In this document: positions 1-7,722 of the stretch, piece by piece
Layout of the letters: each line of letters opens with the position of its first letter
Numbering within the stretch: the first letter of the stretch is position 1
DNA from: Thermoanaerobacterium sp. RBIITD
Lineage (GTDB): Bacteria > Bacillota > Thermoanaerobacteria > Thermoanaerobacterales > Thermoanaerobacteraceae
Reading direction: 5' to 3'
DNA: 64,000 nucleotides
NCBI RefSeq assembly: GCF_900205865.1
Contig: NZ_LT906662.1
Location: forward strand, 1,054,001 to 1,118,000
Translations under genes and position numbers: made by a program
Notes under the pieces: model-generated
Told to the model about the DNA's origin: nothing
The model's input: only the letters and a program-made list of their open reading frames with translations
The model's database searches: none

Positions 1-267
1 TCCCACAATTAACTCTTTATTTGAATCTATCAAAAAAGATTCTTTTACGTTATAATTATTTTTTAAAAAAAAGAAAAAGGCTCCTCCACCTACAAAAGGT
101 TCAATATAACTTTCTATCTCACGTTTCTGTATTATTGGTAATGGTAATCTACTATTTAGCTCGTTTAAAAGTTGAGTTTTGCCTCCAGCCCATTTTAAAA
201 ATGGTTTTGCATTAACCATAACACATTTCTTATTATCAATGCCATTTATTACAAGTTGCTCATTCAT
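1..267 (-). CDS. DNA adenine methyltransferase, D12/Dam family, N-terminal part
   Basis: An open frame runs from an ATG at 267 leftward to the window edge with no stop (89 codons visible), so the C-terminal two thirds lie outside. The protein shows the two N-terminal signatures of D12-class N6-adenine methyltransferases: PFLKWAGGKTQLL (about residues 22-34), and EPFVGGGAFF (about 58-67), the AdoMet-binding motif I. A D-x-N-x-E-L element follows. Family members methylate adenine in short sites and often sit in restriction-modification systems or as orphan enzymes in mobile DNA. The ribosome site is weak (GGATGGG about 9 bases upstream). The catalytic DPPY motif should lie beyond the edge and cannot be checked. 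The downstream neighbours (on the right) are remnants, which suggests an acquired region. Confidence 0.85.
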   Translation of the reverse strand, partial: MNEQLVINGIDNKKCVMVNAKPFLKWAGGKTQLLNELNSRLPLPIIQKREIESYIEPFVGGGAFFFFLKNNYNVKESFLIDSNKELIVG

Positions 268-350
268 TATAAAATCCCATCCATCCACTAAGTCACAATT
301 TTTCTTTTTTAATTATACCATCAAATAAATTTTATTCAAAAAAATATCAA

Positions 351-396
351 TTAACTTGTGAGTTATTAACTTTAAAGTTAGTAACTCATAAGTTAA
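351..396. repeat. 46-bp near-perfect palindrome between methyltransferase and rep-like remnant
   Basis: The left arm (351-370) and right arm (377-396) pair over 20 positions around a TTTAAA centre. On the + strand RNA all 20 pairs form, two as G-U wobbles; on the - strand those two become A-C mismatches. No T-run follows, so a plain terminator is not convincing. It could be an operator, or a recombination or replication scar. It lies just upstream of the methyltransferase start at 267. Confidence 0.6.
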
Positions 397-444
397 CAAA
401 TTACACTTGCTTATAGAAATATTTTTATAAAACCAAATAGACTA

Positions 445-855
445 TCACGTAAAAGACGGAAATATTTTGTCTTTACTAGCTCTGCCTGTCAAAATGTACC
501 TCTCTAGCTCGTCTATGTTATAGTTCCTCTGAGAATATGAATTAAAATAGTTCCGCGGTACTTCATAATTAGTTTTTTTATTCTGCGTGCTTTCTATTTG
601 TGAAAACAATTCTTTTTCTTTTACATAATTTTCTGCAACTTTATTTAGAAATTTTGCAGGGTACTTAATCTCTTTTCCCTTCATCCTTGATAAGCAAACT
701 TTTATATCGTCGTCATTCAATTTGTACTTGCTTTTTATAGCATCAATTATGGCGCTTGATATTATGCTTTCGTTTTTTGATTTAGTAAAATTTGATACTT
801 CATTTTTTGATTGCCCTATTTTATTGTATTTTTCTGCCTCTTCCTTGAGCTTCAC
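445..855 (-). pseudogene. Hypothetical protein, possible C-terminal fragment of a DnaD/Rep-like replication protein
   Basis: A 136-residue frame opens at a GTG (855) with no good ribosome site. The same frame continues upstream without a stop to about 897 but offers no ordinary start codon, overlapping the end of the GNAT gene. This looks like the 3' end of a longer gene. The C-terminus has an aromatic-rich stretch (FNSYSQRNYNIDELERYIL) that resembles the tail motif of DnaD-like, phage replisome-organiser and plasmid Rep proteins (F..[FY].QR.Y....LE..L). That resemblance is from memory and is the only functional hint. It is lysine- and asparagine-rich with no signal peptide. It may be a short real gene, but a fragment is more likely. 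Confidence 0.4.
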
Positions 856-880
856 ATACGATGGTACACTTTCTAACGTA

Positions 881-1447
881 TTAAAAATTTTTTTCGCTTA
901 CGATTTTTTTGATATAGACTGATTCATATTCGTCTTCCAATATGTCCATTATTATCTCATCGTATTTTTCTCCTGCTATTGTTTTTGCTTCTCTTATCCT
1001 CCCTGCCTCTTTGAAGCCAACTTTTTTGTAGCAAGATATAGCCGGTTTATTGTAAGAATAAACTCTTAAATAAATATTGTGCATATTAAGAATGCTGAAT
1101 CCAAAATCAAGTGCTAGATTAAGTGCCTCCTGACCATAACCCTTGCTCCAATATTCTTTATTGCCTATAAATAATCCTACTTCAGCAACTCTATTTATGT
1201 AATCTAGTTTAGGAAAGCCTAGATTGCCTATAAGCTCGTCTGTCTTAATGTCTACTATCGCAAAATTGTATTCTCTCGATAATGTTTCTAAAACTTCTTT
1301 TTCTTTAGATGAAGTGATCATTTTTGATGCGAATAACATTCCAGCCGCAACTTCCATGTCGTTTACCCATTCTGTGTACTTTTCGTAGTCATCGACATTC
1401 ATAGGCGATAAGTAACACTTTTCTCCTATTAATTTCTTGTAATACAT
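881..1447 (-). CDS. GNAT family N-acetyltransferase, RimJ/RimL type
   Basis: This 188-residue protein has the length and layout of RimJ/RimL-like acetyltransferases, which move an acetyl group from acetyl-CoA to an amino group of a protein N-terminus or small molecule. Visible features are the acidic N-terminal region (LSPMNVDDYEKYTEWVND), the strand IVDIKTDELIGNLGF, the acetyl-CoA loop region WSKGYGQEALNLALDFGF with its G-x-G, and the C-terminal YNKPAISCYKKVGFKEAG typical of the family. The ATG at 1447 is set by GGGGGAGA six bases upstream. It is a single gene with about 160 bp of AT-rich DNA upstream. The substrate cannot be predicted. Confidence 0.85.
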   Translation of the reverse strand: MYYKKLIGEKCYLSPMNVDDYEKYTEWVNDMEVAAGMLFASKMITSSKEKEVLETLSREYNFAIVDIKTDELIGNLGFPKLDYINRVAEVGLFIGNKEYWSKGYGQEALNLALDFGFSILNMHNIYLRVYSYNKPAISCYKKVGFKEAGRIREAKTIAGEKYDEIIMDILEDEYESVYIKKIVSEKNF

Positions 1448-1611
1448 GTATATCTCCCCCAGTCAAATGTAATATTAATACAATTTTATTTTTTCAAACT
1501 CCATATGTCAAGAAATTTCTATCATGCAAATATCTTTACAAATCTTCGAATAATTTGTAATTAACATTTAAAACTAATAATGTCAGTATTGAAATGTGAG
1601 GATGTAAGCAT

Positions 1612-2102
1612 ATGAAAAGCGTCACGCAAAAATAACTTTTATTCTCGATTTTTTTATTTGAAATAGGAAATACTATTTTATTTGCTCATGGAATATCAGC
1701 AAAACAGGATTCATGGATCGCAATCTTATTAGCAATGGCATCAGCACTGCCACTTTTATACTTGTACATTTTTTTGTATCAAAAATATAAGTTAAATTTA
1801 ACAGAAATACTGAAATTAAGTTTTGGAAAAGCAATAGGGAAAATGTTGTCGGCAGTCTATATGTTTTATTTTTTTTATATGGCGTCAAGAGTCACAAGAG
1901 ATTATCTGGAGCTTAGCATTGGCAGTATATATCCAATGTCACCTATTAAAGTAATAGCTATATTGTTATTGGTTGTAGTAACTTATTTTTTACTTTTTAA
2001 CATAAGTGTCACTTTAAAAGTTGCTAGTATTTTATTGCCAGGATTTATTAATTAATTTTAGTTGTATTTCTTTTTGCTTTTATTAATTACTTATTTAGTT
2101 AA
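1612..2102 (+). pseudogene. Broken spore germination permease (GerAB/endospore germination family)
   Basis: The frame starts ATG-AAA-AGC at 1612 and hits TAA at codon 8, exactly where homologues have Q in a (R/K)-x-QLLF segment, so this is probably a CAA to TAA nonsense change. Reading on in the same frame gives a typical GerAB N-terminus (FEIGNTILFAHGISAKQDSW), then four hydrophobic segments up to about 2045. A frame change near 2050 follows (residues LVVFLFAFINYLFS read in the next frame, 2058-2099), then a stop. Intact GerAB proteins have about 360 residues and 10 membrane helices; only the first third remains. GerA/GerC partners are absent. The gene is dead, not merely misassembled, unless both defects are sequencing errors. 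Confidence 0.8.
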
Positions 2103-2185
2103 AAAACGCAAATAATATCGTAAATTAGTGTATTCATTTAACAACCACTATCTTGAAATTAACTAGAATAAATTACATATTCATC

Positions 2186-2214
2186 TTGATTTTGCTATTT
2201 TTATGTTATATTAT
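2186..2214 (+). promoter_or_regulatory. SigA-type promoter before truncated aldo/keto reductase
   Basis: TTGATT (2186-2191), a 17-base spacer and TATTAT (2209-2214), followed by AAGGAG eight bases before the ATG at 2235. The promoter and ribosome site are intact although the gene they serve is truncated. Confidence 0.6.
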
Positions 2215-2234
2215 AGCCTCAAGGAGTGATATTG

Positions 2235-2405
2235 ATGATTAAAAGAACTTTAGGAAAAACTGGCGAGGAACTTTCGATTATTGGGTTTGGCGGAATACTA
2301 GTTATGAATATGGAGCAAAGTAAAGCTAACAATTTGGTATCTGATGCAATTGATCATGAAATTAAGAAGCGATTAACTTTTTCTAAGTTTATAAATTTAC
2401 TCTAA
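2235..2405 (+). pseudogene. Aldo/keto reductase, N-terminal fragment
   Basis: The first roughly 44 residues match the start of the aldo/keto reductase superfamily: MIKRTLGKTGEELSIIGFGG, then a segment ending in VSDAIDH, where family members continue with GINYFDTAxxYG. Here the next residues (EIKKRLTFSKFINLL) are unrelated and the frame stops at 2405. The NADPH-dependent reductase fold needs about 280-320 residues including the D-Y-K-H tetrad, none of which is present. The break point lies near 2365 and probably marks a deletion or insertion junction. Confidence 0.75.
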
Positions 2406-2719
2406 TTCATAGTTTTGTATGGCATACACTATATGGTAAATCCATTTTGATAATAAAATGCGAGAATCCATTTCGTTACATCCCATGCATTTGTATTTGC
2501 ATTTTAATTCAGTTTATAGTATTTCTTTTAAAACCTTACAAACATGATATTGGAAATAGAAGAACTAATCTAATTTTACTGTAGTCATGTATAATGCCAA
2601 ATAATTCATGTCAATGTATGTCCAAAGAACTTTAAAGTAATTTCTTGTGGTTGTATATTCAAAAATGCTAATGTATAATATATTAAAATAGCAAATTGTA
2701 TTTATTGGTGGTGAATAGA
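2406..2719. other. Gene-free stretch with no clear function
   Basis: This stretch of about 310 bp is AT-rich. On the - strand a stop-free stretch of some 38 codons ends at 2397 and contains three cysteines in C-x4-C-x2-C spacing, but it has no start or ribosome site and I do not recognise it; it may be another gene scrap. A possible promoter for the HEPN gene lies near 2670-2695 (AATGTATAATATATT). I see nothing else. Confidence 0.4.
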
Positions 2720-3151
2720 ATGGATATAGATGAATATAATAGATGGTTTAACCAAGCAATTCACACTTTTAAATCAGCTTATAGAGATTATAAAGATGGT
2801 GATTATTCATGGTCATGTTTTAAAGCGCAACAAGCCGCTGAATATGCCGTTAAAGCACTTTTAAGAGCGTTTGGCATTTCTATAGTAGGCCATTCACTAG
2901 TTAAATTAGCAAATGACCTTGATAATGCTGGAATTAATAAACCTGATGAATATAATAAGTGGGCAAGAAAACTTGACAGAGATTACATTCAACCACGATA
3001 CCCGGATGCTTACCCATCAGGAAGTCCTTACGAATATTATGATGAAAATGATGCTAAAATATCATTGGAATATGCTCAAAATATTCTAAATTATGTGGAG
3101 GAATACATAAATGAATGCAGCAATGATAATAAGGGAAAAGAAAAGGAATAA
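2720..3151 (+). CDS. HEPN domain protein, likely toxin of a HEPN/MNT pair
   Basis: HEPN-fold proteins of this family (PF05168 type) pair with minimal nucleotidyltransferases as toxin-antitoxin modules, with the HEPN partner acting as an RNase or RNA-binding toxin. The helix-rich protein (143 residues) has the family's FKAQQAAEYAVKALL helix (about 34-48), GHSLVKL (57-63) and a RYPDAYP segment (about 93-99). The ATG at 2720 is preferred over the upstream TTG at 2696 because GGTGGTG lies seven bases before it. The usual catalytic R-x4-6-H motif is not visible at its normal C-terminal place; the only match is R8-x6-H15 near the N-terminus. The gene overlaps the next by 41 bases, implying translational coupling. 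Confidence 0.85.
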   Translation: MDIDEYNRWFNQAIHTFKSAYRDYKDGDYSWSCFKAQQAAEYAVKALLRAFGISIVGHSLVKLANDLDNAGINKPDEYNKWARKLDRDYIQPRYPDAYPSGSPYEYYDENDAKISLEYAQNILNYVEEYINECSNDNKGKEKE

Positions 3152-3512
3152 TCTTATAGATATAGGTAAGAAATACTCAGAAATTATTAGTAATGTTTTA
3201 CATCCTATGTGTGCAATTATAATCGGTTCAGTTGCCAGAGGAGATTTTAACGATAGCAGTGATATTGACGTAATATTAATATCTGATGAAATGCCTGTTA
3301 ATTATAAGGAAAGAATGAAACTGTTATACGATCATGTTTTTGATGCAATCGAACCAAAAGGCTATAACACCGAGGAATTTAAAAAACTATATCTTAAAAA
3401 TAACCCCATTTCTATTGAAGCAATTGAAAAGGGTATTGTAATTTATGATGACGGAATATGGGATAAACTAAAAAAAGATATTCTTTCAGGTTATGTTGGA
3501 GAAATACAGTAA
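3111..3512 (+). CDS. Minimal nucleotidyltransferase (MNT), likely antitoxin
   Basis: The protein (133 residues) carries the pol-beta type nucleotidyltransferase signature GSVARGDFNDSSDIDV (about 39-54): G-S followed ten residues later by D-x-D, the metal-binding pair. In characterised pairs the MNT protein neutralises its HEPN partner by adding AMP to it. The start is fixed by GGAGG at 3097-3101. The gene lies in the +1-shifted frame inside the 3' end of the HEPN gene, an arrangement common in these modules. The third catalytic acidic residue may be the D or E in the segment VFDAIEPKGY. The pair sits among gene remnants, as mobile defence modules often do. Confidence 0.88.
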   Translation: MNAAMIIREKKRNNLIDIGKKYSEIISNVLHPMCAIIIGSVARGDFNDSSDIDVILISDEMPVNYKERMKLLYDHVFDAIEPKGYNTEEFKKLYLKNNPISIEAIEKGIVIYDDGIWDKLKKDILSGYVGEIQ

Positions 3513-3531
3513 AAAACGGCTATAATAGCCG
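3511..3531 (-). terminator. Rho-independent terminator of the zinc-ribbon gene
   Basis: Stem CGGCTA/TAGCCG with a 3-base loop (3517-3531). On the - strand it is followed by six T residues. It may also serve the MNT gene on the + strand, though the T-run there is poor. Confidence 0.75.
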
Positions 3532-3546
3532 CAATCTATACTTCTT

Positions 3547-3828
3547 TTAATTTTTTTTATTTATAAAATCACTTGGCGATTTTAGAATTTTAATAGGTAT
3601 TGAAAATAAAAATTTATTTAATTCGCTTATCAAGTCTTCTGTTATCTTAAAAGACTTTTCTAATAACCCATTATTTTTTGCAATAAAATCATCTTTTAAT
3701 TCTATTTCAGTTTTACATTGTTGGCATTTGATTCTAATGATTTTTCCGTCATTATTATAAAAAATAATGTGATTTGTGTTTTTGTTGCAATGTAAGCAAA
3801 ATAACTCTGCCTCCATATATTTAAACAT
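3547..3828 (-). CDS. Small zinc-ribbon protein
   Basis: The protein (93 residues) has two CxxC pairs, CLHC (about residues 11-14) and CQQC (about 35-38), separated by a short hydrophobic hairpin, the layout of a zinc ribbon. The C-terminal half is a charged, probably helical tail (LLEKSFKITEDLISELNKFLF). Similar small proteins are common in Thermoanaerobacterales and have no established function; nucleic-acid or protein binding is the reasonable guess. The ATG at 3828 has AGAGGTG eight bases upstream. It is a single gene with its own terminator. Confidence 0.7.
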   Translation of the reverse strand: MFKYMEAELFCLHCNKNTNHIIFYNNDGKIIRIKCQQCKTEIELKDDFIAKNNGLLEKSFKITEDLISELNKFLFSIPIKILKSPSDFINKKN

Positions 3829-3903
3829 ATAGACACCTCTTATAAACTATTCTTAATTTTTTAATATAATAAGAATAGTCAATAGTCTTTGTATCAAATA
3901 TAG

Positions 3904-4122
3904 CTATTCCCTTAAAACTTGAACCTAACAATGTCTGGTTCTTTCTCTGTTTTGGTCCCAAACAACAAAGTAAATATAACCAAGTTTACCAACTTGAAGC
4001 ACTGAATCTTGGACAATAAATGTTTTACTGGAGCCAATAAGAGTTGCTTTCATCTGAGCATCTGTATTTATTAATGCTCTGCAATCTCCGCTCGAAACAA
4101 ATTCCGCACCTAAAGTATCACC
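3904..4122 (-). pseudogene. Decayed partial copy of the yjbQ-like gene
   Basis: On the - strand, 4122 to 3904 reads as the C-terminal third of a YjbQ/UPF0047 protein. GDTLGAEFVSSGDCRALINT aligns with the same region of the intact neighbour (4160-4681), followed by DAQMKATLIGSS and KLGYIYFVVWDQNRERTRHC. An in-frame TAG replaces a residue near the end, and a TGA and TAG lie just upstream, with no start codon. It is a tandem duplicate or leftover of an older copy. The protein sequence differs clearly from the intact copy, so the duplication is old or the copy came from another strain. Confidence 0.8.
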
Positions 4123-4159
4123 AATTCAATACTATGTTATATATTTAAATTGTAAAGAA

Positions 4160-4681
4160 TTATTCACCTAATACGATGATTTTACATTTACGAGTGCGAG
4201 GTCTTGTACGATCAAAATCTACAAAATAAATATAACCTGTTGTTCCGACTCCCAATTTTCCATTATCAACCTCGAATACCTGGCTGGAGCCAATCAATGT
4301 TGCTTTTAGGTGTGCGTCACAATTTAAGAGGGCAGAACGATCACCATTTGGGAGATAGTCATCTGCATCTGGCCATGATAAAACAGCTTCGTAATGCTTT
4401 TCACCAGGATAGTTGTATTGCCCTTCTGCAATTTGGTCTGGAATGATTTTTTTAAGGACATTATTTAAGTCGGCTTGAAGGTATTCATCACCATTTTCAG
4501 TATAATCATGAACGAATTCTTCAAAGAATACAGAACAGGTGGTGTGGGGAGAAATAACAACACAGATACCATTTTGAATTTTACTTTTTTTAATTATTTC
4601 TTTTACGGAAGGAGTAATATTAAAAAAACTTGGAGTCCCTCCATGTGAGGTTAAATTAATTTGTTCTTTATAAATATTCAT
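4160..4681 (-). CDS. yjbQ: YjbQ family protein (UPF0047)
   Basis: YjbQ proteins are small trimeric enzymes of unclear physiological role; some have weak thiamine-phosphate synthase activity. Here the family's conserved blocks are present: VVISPHTTCSVFFEE (about 42-56) with the conserved His, the DRSALLNCDAHLKATLIGSS block (about 114-133) and the C-terminal GYIYFVDFD. The ATG at 4681 with GGAGG eight bases upstream is preferred over the ATG at 4717, which lies inside the preceding gene. It is the last intact gene of the sigma-54-driven PTS operon, 25 bases after the isomerase gene, so a role in handling a sugar phosphate or aldehyde by-product is possible but unproven. A decayed copy follows. 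Confidence 0.85.
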   Translation of the reverse strand: MNIYKEQINLTSHGGTPSFFNITPSVKEIIKKSKIQNGICVVISPHTTCSVFFEEFVHDYTENGDEYLQADLNNVLKKIIPDQIAEGQYNYPGEKHYEAVLSWPDADDYLPNGDRSALLNCDAHLKATLIGSSQVFEVDNGKLGVGTTGYIYFVDFDRTRPRTRKCKIIVLGE

Positions 4682-4706
4682 ACTATGACCTCCAATCTCT
4701 TTTAGG

Positions 4707-5393
4707 TTATTTTTCATTTTTAGCTTTCACAATTGCTTGTATCATTTCTTCTAATCTCTTTACTCTATTTGGAGCATTAATTATTCCACTTGTTGCTCCA
4801 GTTCCATCGGCACCATGTATTATTGTCTGGTAAACATCTTCACCAGAAGTTATTCCTGCAGCCTGCATAACTAAAATGTCTTTATTAATCTCTTTTATTT
4901 TACTTGTAGTTTCGTTTATATAGTCAAAACTACTAGTCTTTCCTGTTCCAATTAAATCAGTAGGTTCACATAATAGTATATCAGGACCTAACGTAGCAAT
5001 AGCCACAGCTTCTTCAATAGAATCTGCACAAACAATTGTAATAATTTCTAATTCTTTTGCTCTTTTTATTGCCTTAACTAAATCAGTTAATTTTAAAGAA
5101 TGTTCAGCATGATTTAAAAATACTGCATCCACGCCAACTGCTTTTAATGATTCAGGTAACACATATCCCATTCCACGTCCTGGAACTAATGAATCCATAT
5201 GTTGAGCCGTGATTTTAAGATTTTTTGTATGTGACTTGATATTAGCCAAATCTGCAAAGGGGGCAGTAAAAAACATATCTACATCATACTCTTCAGCAAG
5301 CTTGTCTGCAGCAAGAGCTAATTGCAAACTTTCTTCACCATACAAATAAGACTTTGGATTAACTACAAAAAACGGTGTTCTTATTTTTTTCAT
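4707..5393 (-). CDS. Triosephosphate isomerase family protein (short form)
   Basis: The protein (228 residues) is about 20 residues shorter than classic bacterial TIM. Catalytic elements can be placed: NPKSY (residues 12-16) with the substrate lysine, NHAEH (about 95-99) with the electrophilic histidine, and CEPTDLIGTGK (about 143-153) with the catalytic base glutamate and the start of loop 6, then GADGTGATSGI for phosphate binding. Short TIMs of this kind occur in sugar catabolic operons, where they isomerise dihydroxyacetone phosphate or a related short ketose phosphate. The gene lies between the class II aldolase (13 bases upstream) and yjbQ in a sigma-54 operon. It is probably not the housekeeping tpiA. 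The exact substrate is uncertain. Confidence 0.8.
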   Translation of the reverse strand: MKKIRTPFFVVNPKSYLYGEESLQLALAADKLAEEYDVDMFFTAPFADLANIKSHTKNLKITAQHMDSLVPGRGMGYVLPESLKAVGVDAVFLNHAEHSLKLTDLVKAIKRAKELEIITIVCADSIEEAVAIATLGPDILLCEPTDLIGTGKTSSFDYINETTSKIKEINKDILVMQAAGITSGEDVYQTIIHGADGTGATSGIINAPNRVKRLEEMIQAIVKAKNEK

Positions 5394-5405
5394 TCCCTCA
5401 TCTCC

Positions 5406-6257
5406 TTATATAGTTATAATTTGTCTAAATTTTTTTGTTTCAAATACATCATAATAATGTTCTAGGCACTCTTTCATGCCTTCTTTTTGTGCATTTAGTA
5501 ATTCATAATAATCATTGCATTTAGTATTTTTTACTTTGTTAAATGCAGCAGTTACTAAATCAGTATAGATATTTATCTTGCTTATTCCTTCAGTAGCACA
5601 CCTTTTGAGATTGTCATCTCCTGAAGATGAACCTCCGTGAAGTACTAAAGGAACATTTACAGCATTTCTAATTTCTTTTAATCTATTAAAATCAATAGCT
5701 GGTTTTCCTTTATAATGTCCATGGGCAGTTCCTATAGATACTGCTAGAGAATCTACATTTGTAAGTTCAACAAATTTCTTTGCCTCCTCAACAGTAGTAT
5801 AAACGCTGGCACTATTGTCATTGTTTCTATAATTCTCGCTATTGCCGACATGCCCAATTTCAGCTTCTACAACTACCCCTCTTAAATGGGCATATTTAAC
5901 TATTTCTCTTGTTTTTTTAACATTATCTTCAAATGAATCCATAGAAGCATCTATCATAACTGAGTTAAATCCTTCATCTATAGCTCTGATTATCAATTCT
6001 TTCTTAGTACCATGATCAAAGTGTAATACTGCTGGAATTTTAGCTTTTTCACCATAGTATTTCCCTAAATATAGTGCTTCATCAAATGATAAAAAATCCT
6101 CATGTGCTTCTGCATAAGCTAAAATAATTGGTAAATTTAATTTTTCTGCAACTTCAATATAAGCTTTAATAGAATTTTGATCCACGAAATTTGGAGCTGG
6201 TATAGCAAAATTATTTTCCCTTGCTACCTTAAATAATTCTGTTGATGATACTAACAA
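5406..6257 (-). CDS. Class II ketose-bisphosphate aldolase (GatY/KbaY/Fba type)
   Basis: Zinc-dependent aldolases of this family cleave ketose 1,6-bisphosphates or ketose 1-phosphates to dihydroxyacetone phosphate and an aldehyde. Visible motifs are LHFDHG (about 78-83, metal histidine), EAEIGHVG (about 131-138), GTAHGHYKG (metal histidine), LHGGSS (metal histidine) and INIYTDL (phosphate binding). The TTG at 6257 is chosen because AGGAG lies nine bases upstream; the ATG three codons earlier abuts the ribosome site. It follows the EIIC gene after a 200-bp gap with a hairpin, and precedes the isomerase. No sugar-phosphate kinase is in the operon, which suggests that the PTS product is cleaved directly. 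Confidence 0.88.
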   Translation of the reverse strand: MLVSSTELFKVARENNFAIPAPNFVDQNSIKAYIEVAEKLNLPIILAYAEAHEDFLSFDEALYLGKYYGEKAKIPAVLHFDHGTKKELIIRAIDEGFNSVMIDASMDSFEDNVKKTREIVKYAHLRGVVVEAEIGHVGNSENYRNNDNSASVYTTVEEAKKFVELTNVDSLAVSIGTAHGHYKGKPAIDFNRLKEIRNAVNVPLVLHGGSSSGDDNLKRCATEGISKINIYTDLVTAAFNKVKNTKCNDYYELLNAQKEGMKECLEHYYDVFETKKFRQIITI

Positions 6258-6405
6258 AAAAATCATCTCCTGATTAGAAAGATATATTATATTTTCAAAA
6301 ATTATCTATGGCAATGAAAAGGTACAATTTTACCTAAATATTAATCTTTTTATAGCTCAAGCTTTTAAGCATCGCTAATTTTTTGATACTTTGACTATTT
6401 CTATT

Positions 6406-6455
6406 GTGATTATAATCACTGAAGCTCAATGGAAATCAAGGAACTTCCATTGAGC
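6406..6455 (-). repeat. Intercistronic palindrome and hairpin behind EIIC
   Basis: A perfect 14-base palindrome GTGATTATAATCAC (6406-6419) sits next to a hairpin with 10-bp arms (GCTCAATGGA 6424-6433, complement 6446-6455) and a 12-base loop. It starts seven bases after the EIIC stop. No T-run follows on the - strand, so RNA processing or mRNA stabilisation, giving uneven expression of transporter and enzymes, is more likely than termination. Confidence 0.55.
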
Positions 6456-6461
6456 CATTTA

Positions 6462-7712
6462 TTATCTAAACAATTTCATAATTTTCAAAATTATCCATGT
6501 CAATGGATTAGCACCATCACATATACTTGATATTTGAGAAGCGCCACTTGGGAATTTAAACGCGGCATCTACCGCAGCATGTGTGAGAAGTGGTGCAACA
6601 TCAGTTGCAATCAAAAGCCCTACGCCTATTACTATTGCTCCGATTAATACCGATCTAAAAACATTTCCTTTTGTAATAGGTGCTATCATCGCTACCATAA
6701 ATGGTATAGTCGCTAAATCACCAAATGGCAAAACACTATTTCCTGGTAATATTATGGCAATCAAAATTGTAATAGGTACTAAAATTAAAGCTGTAGATAT
6801 AGCCGCAGGATGTCCAACCGCAACAGCTGAATCAAGTCCAATATAAAATTCTTTACCTGCAAATCTCTTTTGCATAAAGGACTTAGCAGCTTCTGAAATT
6901 GGTATAAGTCCTTCCATAAGTATCTTTACCATCCTTGGCATCAAAAACATTACGCCTGCCATTGACATACCAAGATTAAGAGTTGCCTTTGCGTCGAATT
7001 TTGCTAAAATACCTAAGATCAAGCCTAAAATTAATCCTAATACAACAGGTTCTCCAAATATACCAAATCTCTTATTAATTGTATCAGGGTCTGCTTCTAT
7101 TTTATTAATGTACGGTATCTTATCAATTAATTTATTTAATGGAATAGCTATCGGAACATAAGCTGCTGAAAAACCGTGCGGCAACGATATTCCCGGTAAT
7201 CCATAAAAATCCTGAACTGTTTTTGCTGTCCAGTCTGCAAGCTTTAATACTATAGCTGCATTAATTGCTGCTGCTATTAATCCTAATGTCAAATTTCCTG
7301 TTGCAGCTGCCACAAGTGCACCAGTAAATGCAAAGTGCCAGTAGTTCCAAAAGTCTACATTTACAGTTTTAGTAAGTCTTGTTGCAAGCATTATTATATT
7401 AATAGCAAGCCCTAGTGGAATTACAAAAGCTCCTACTTTTGATGCAAATGCAATTGCCGATGATGCCGGCCAACCAACATCTATGACATTTAATTTTACA
7501 CCCATGTTTTTAACCATTGCTTGTGCTGCTGGGCCTAAATTATTGACAAGCAAGCCTATTACAAGATTTATTCCTATGAATCCTATTCCAATCGTAATTG
7601 CTGCACGAAAAGCTTTGCCAGGCTTTTCACCTAAAATCAAACCAAGTATGAAGATTATTATTGGAAGCATTACAACAGCGCCAAGGTCTAACAAATATTT
7701 TATTACGCTCAT
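6462..7712 (-). CDS. PTS system galactitol-family EIIC permease
   Basis: The integral membrane sugar channel of a galactitol-type phosphotransferase system, 416 residues, with about 9-10 hydrophobic segments. The N-terminus (VIKYLLDLGAVVMLPIIIFI) and the region around FWNYWHFAFTGALV match the GatC family; a conserved GHPAAIS-type segment lies near residue 300. The ATG at 7712 (GAGG ten bases upstream) is preferred to the GTG three codons earlier, which overlaps the ribosome site. It is the third gene of the EIIA-EIIB-EIIC order, ten bases after EIIB. The sugar is unknown; galactitol-family systems also carry other polyols and some ketoses. No polyol-phosphate dehydrogenase is encoded here, which argues against galactitol itself. 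Confidence 0.88.
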   Translation of the reverse strand: MSVIKYLLDLGAVVMLPIIIFILGLILGEKPGKAFRAAITIGIGFIGINLVIGLLVNNLGPAAQAMVKNMGVKLNVIDVGWPASSAIAFASKVGAFVIPLGLAINIIMLATRLTKTVNVDFWNYWHFAFTGALVAAATGNLTLGLIAAAINAAIVLKLADWTAKTVQDFYGLPGISLPHGFSAAYVPIAIPLNKLIDKIPYINKIEADPDTINKRFGIFGEPVVLGLILGLILGILAKFDAKATLNLGMSMAGVMFLMPRMVKILMEGLIPISEAAKSFMQKRFAGKEFYIGLDSAVAVGHPAAISTALILVPITILIAIILPGNSVLPFGDLATIPFMVAMIAPITKGNVFRSVLIGAIVIGVGLLIATDVAPLLTHAAVDAAFKFPSGASQISSICDGANPLTWIILKIMKLFR

Positions 7713-7722
7713 TCTATACACC

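Noticed and set aside
1-267. Frameshift in the methyltransferase fragment
   Set aside because: I first suspected one around the KTQLL segment, but base-by-base reading shows one continuous frame from 267 to 1.
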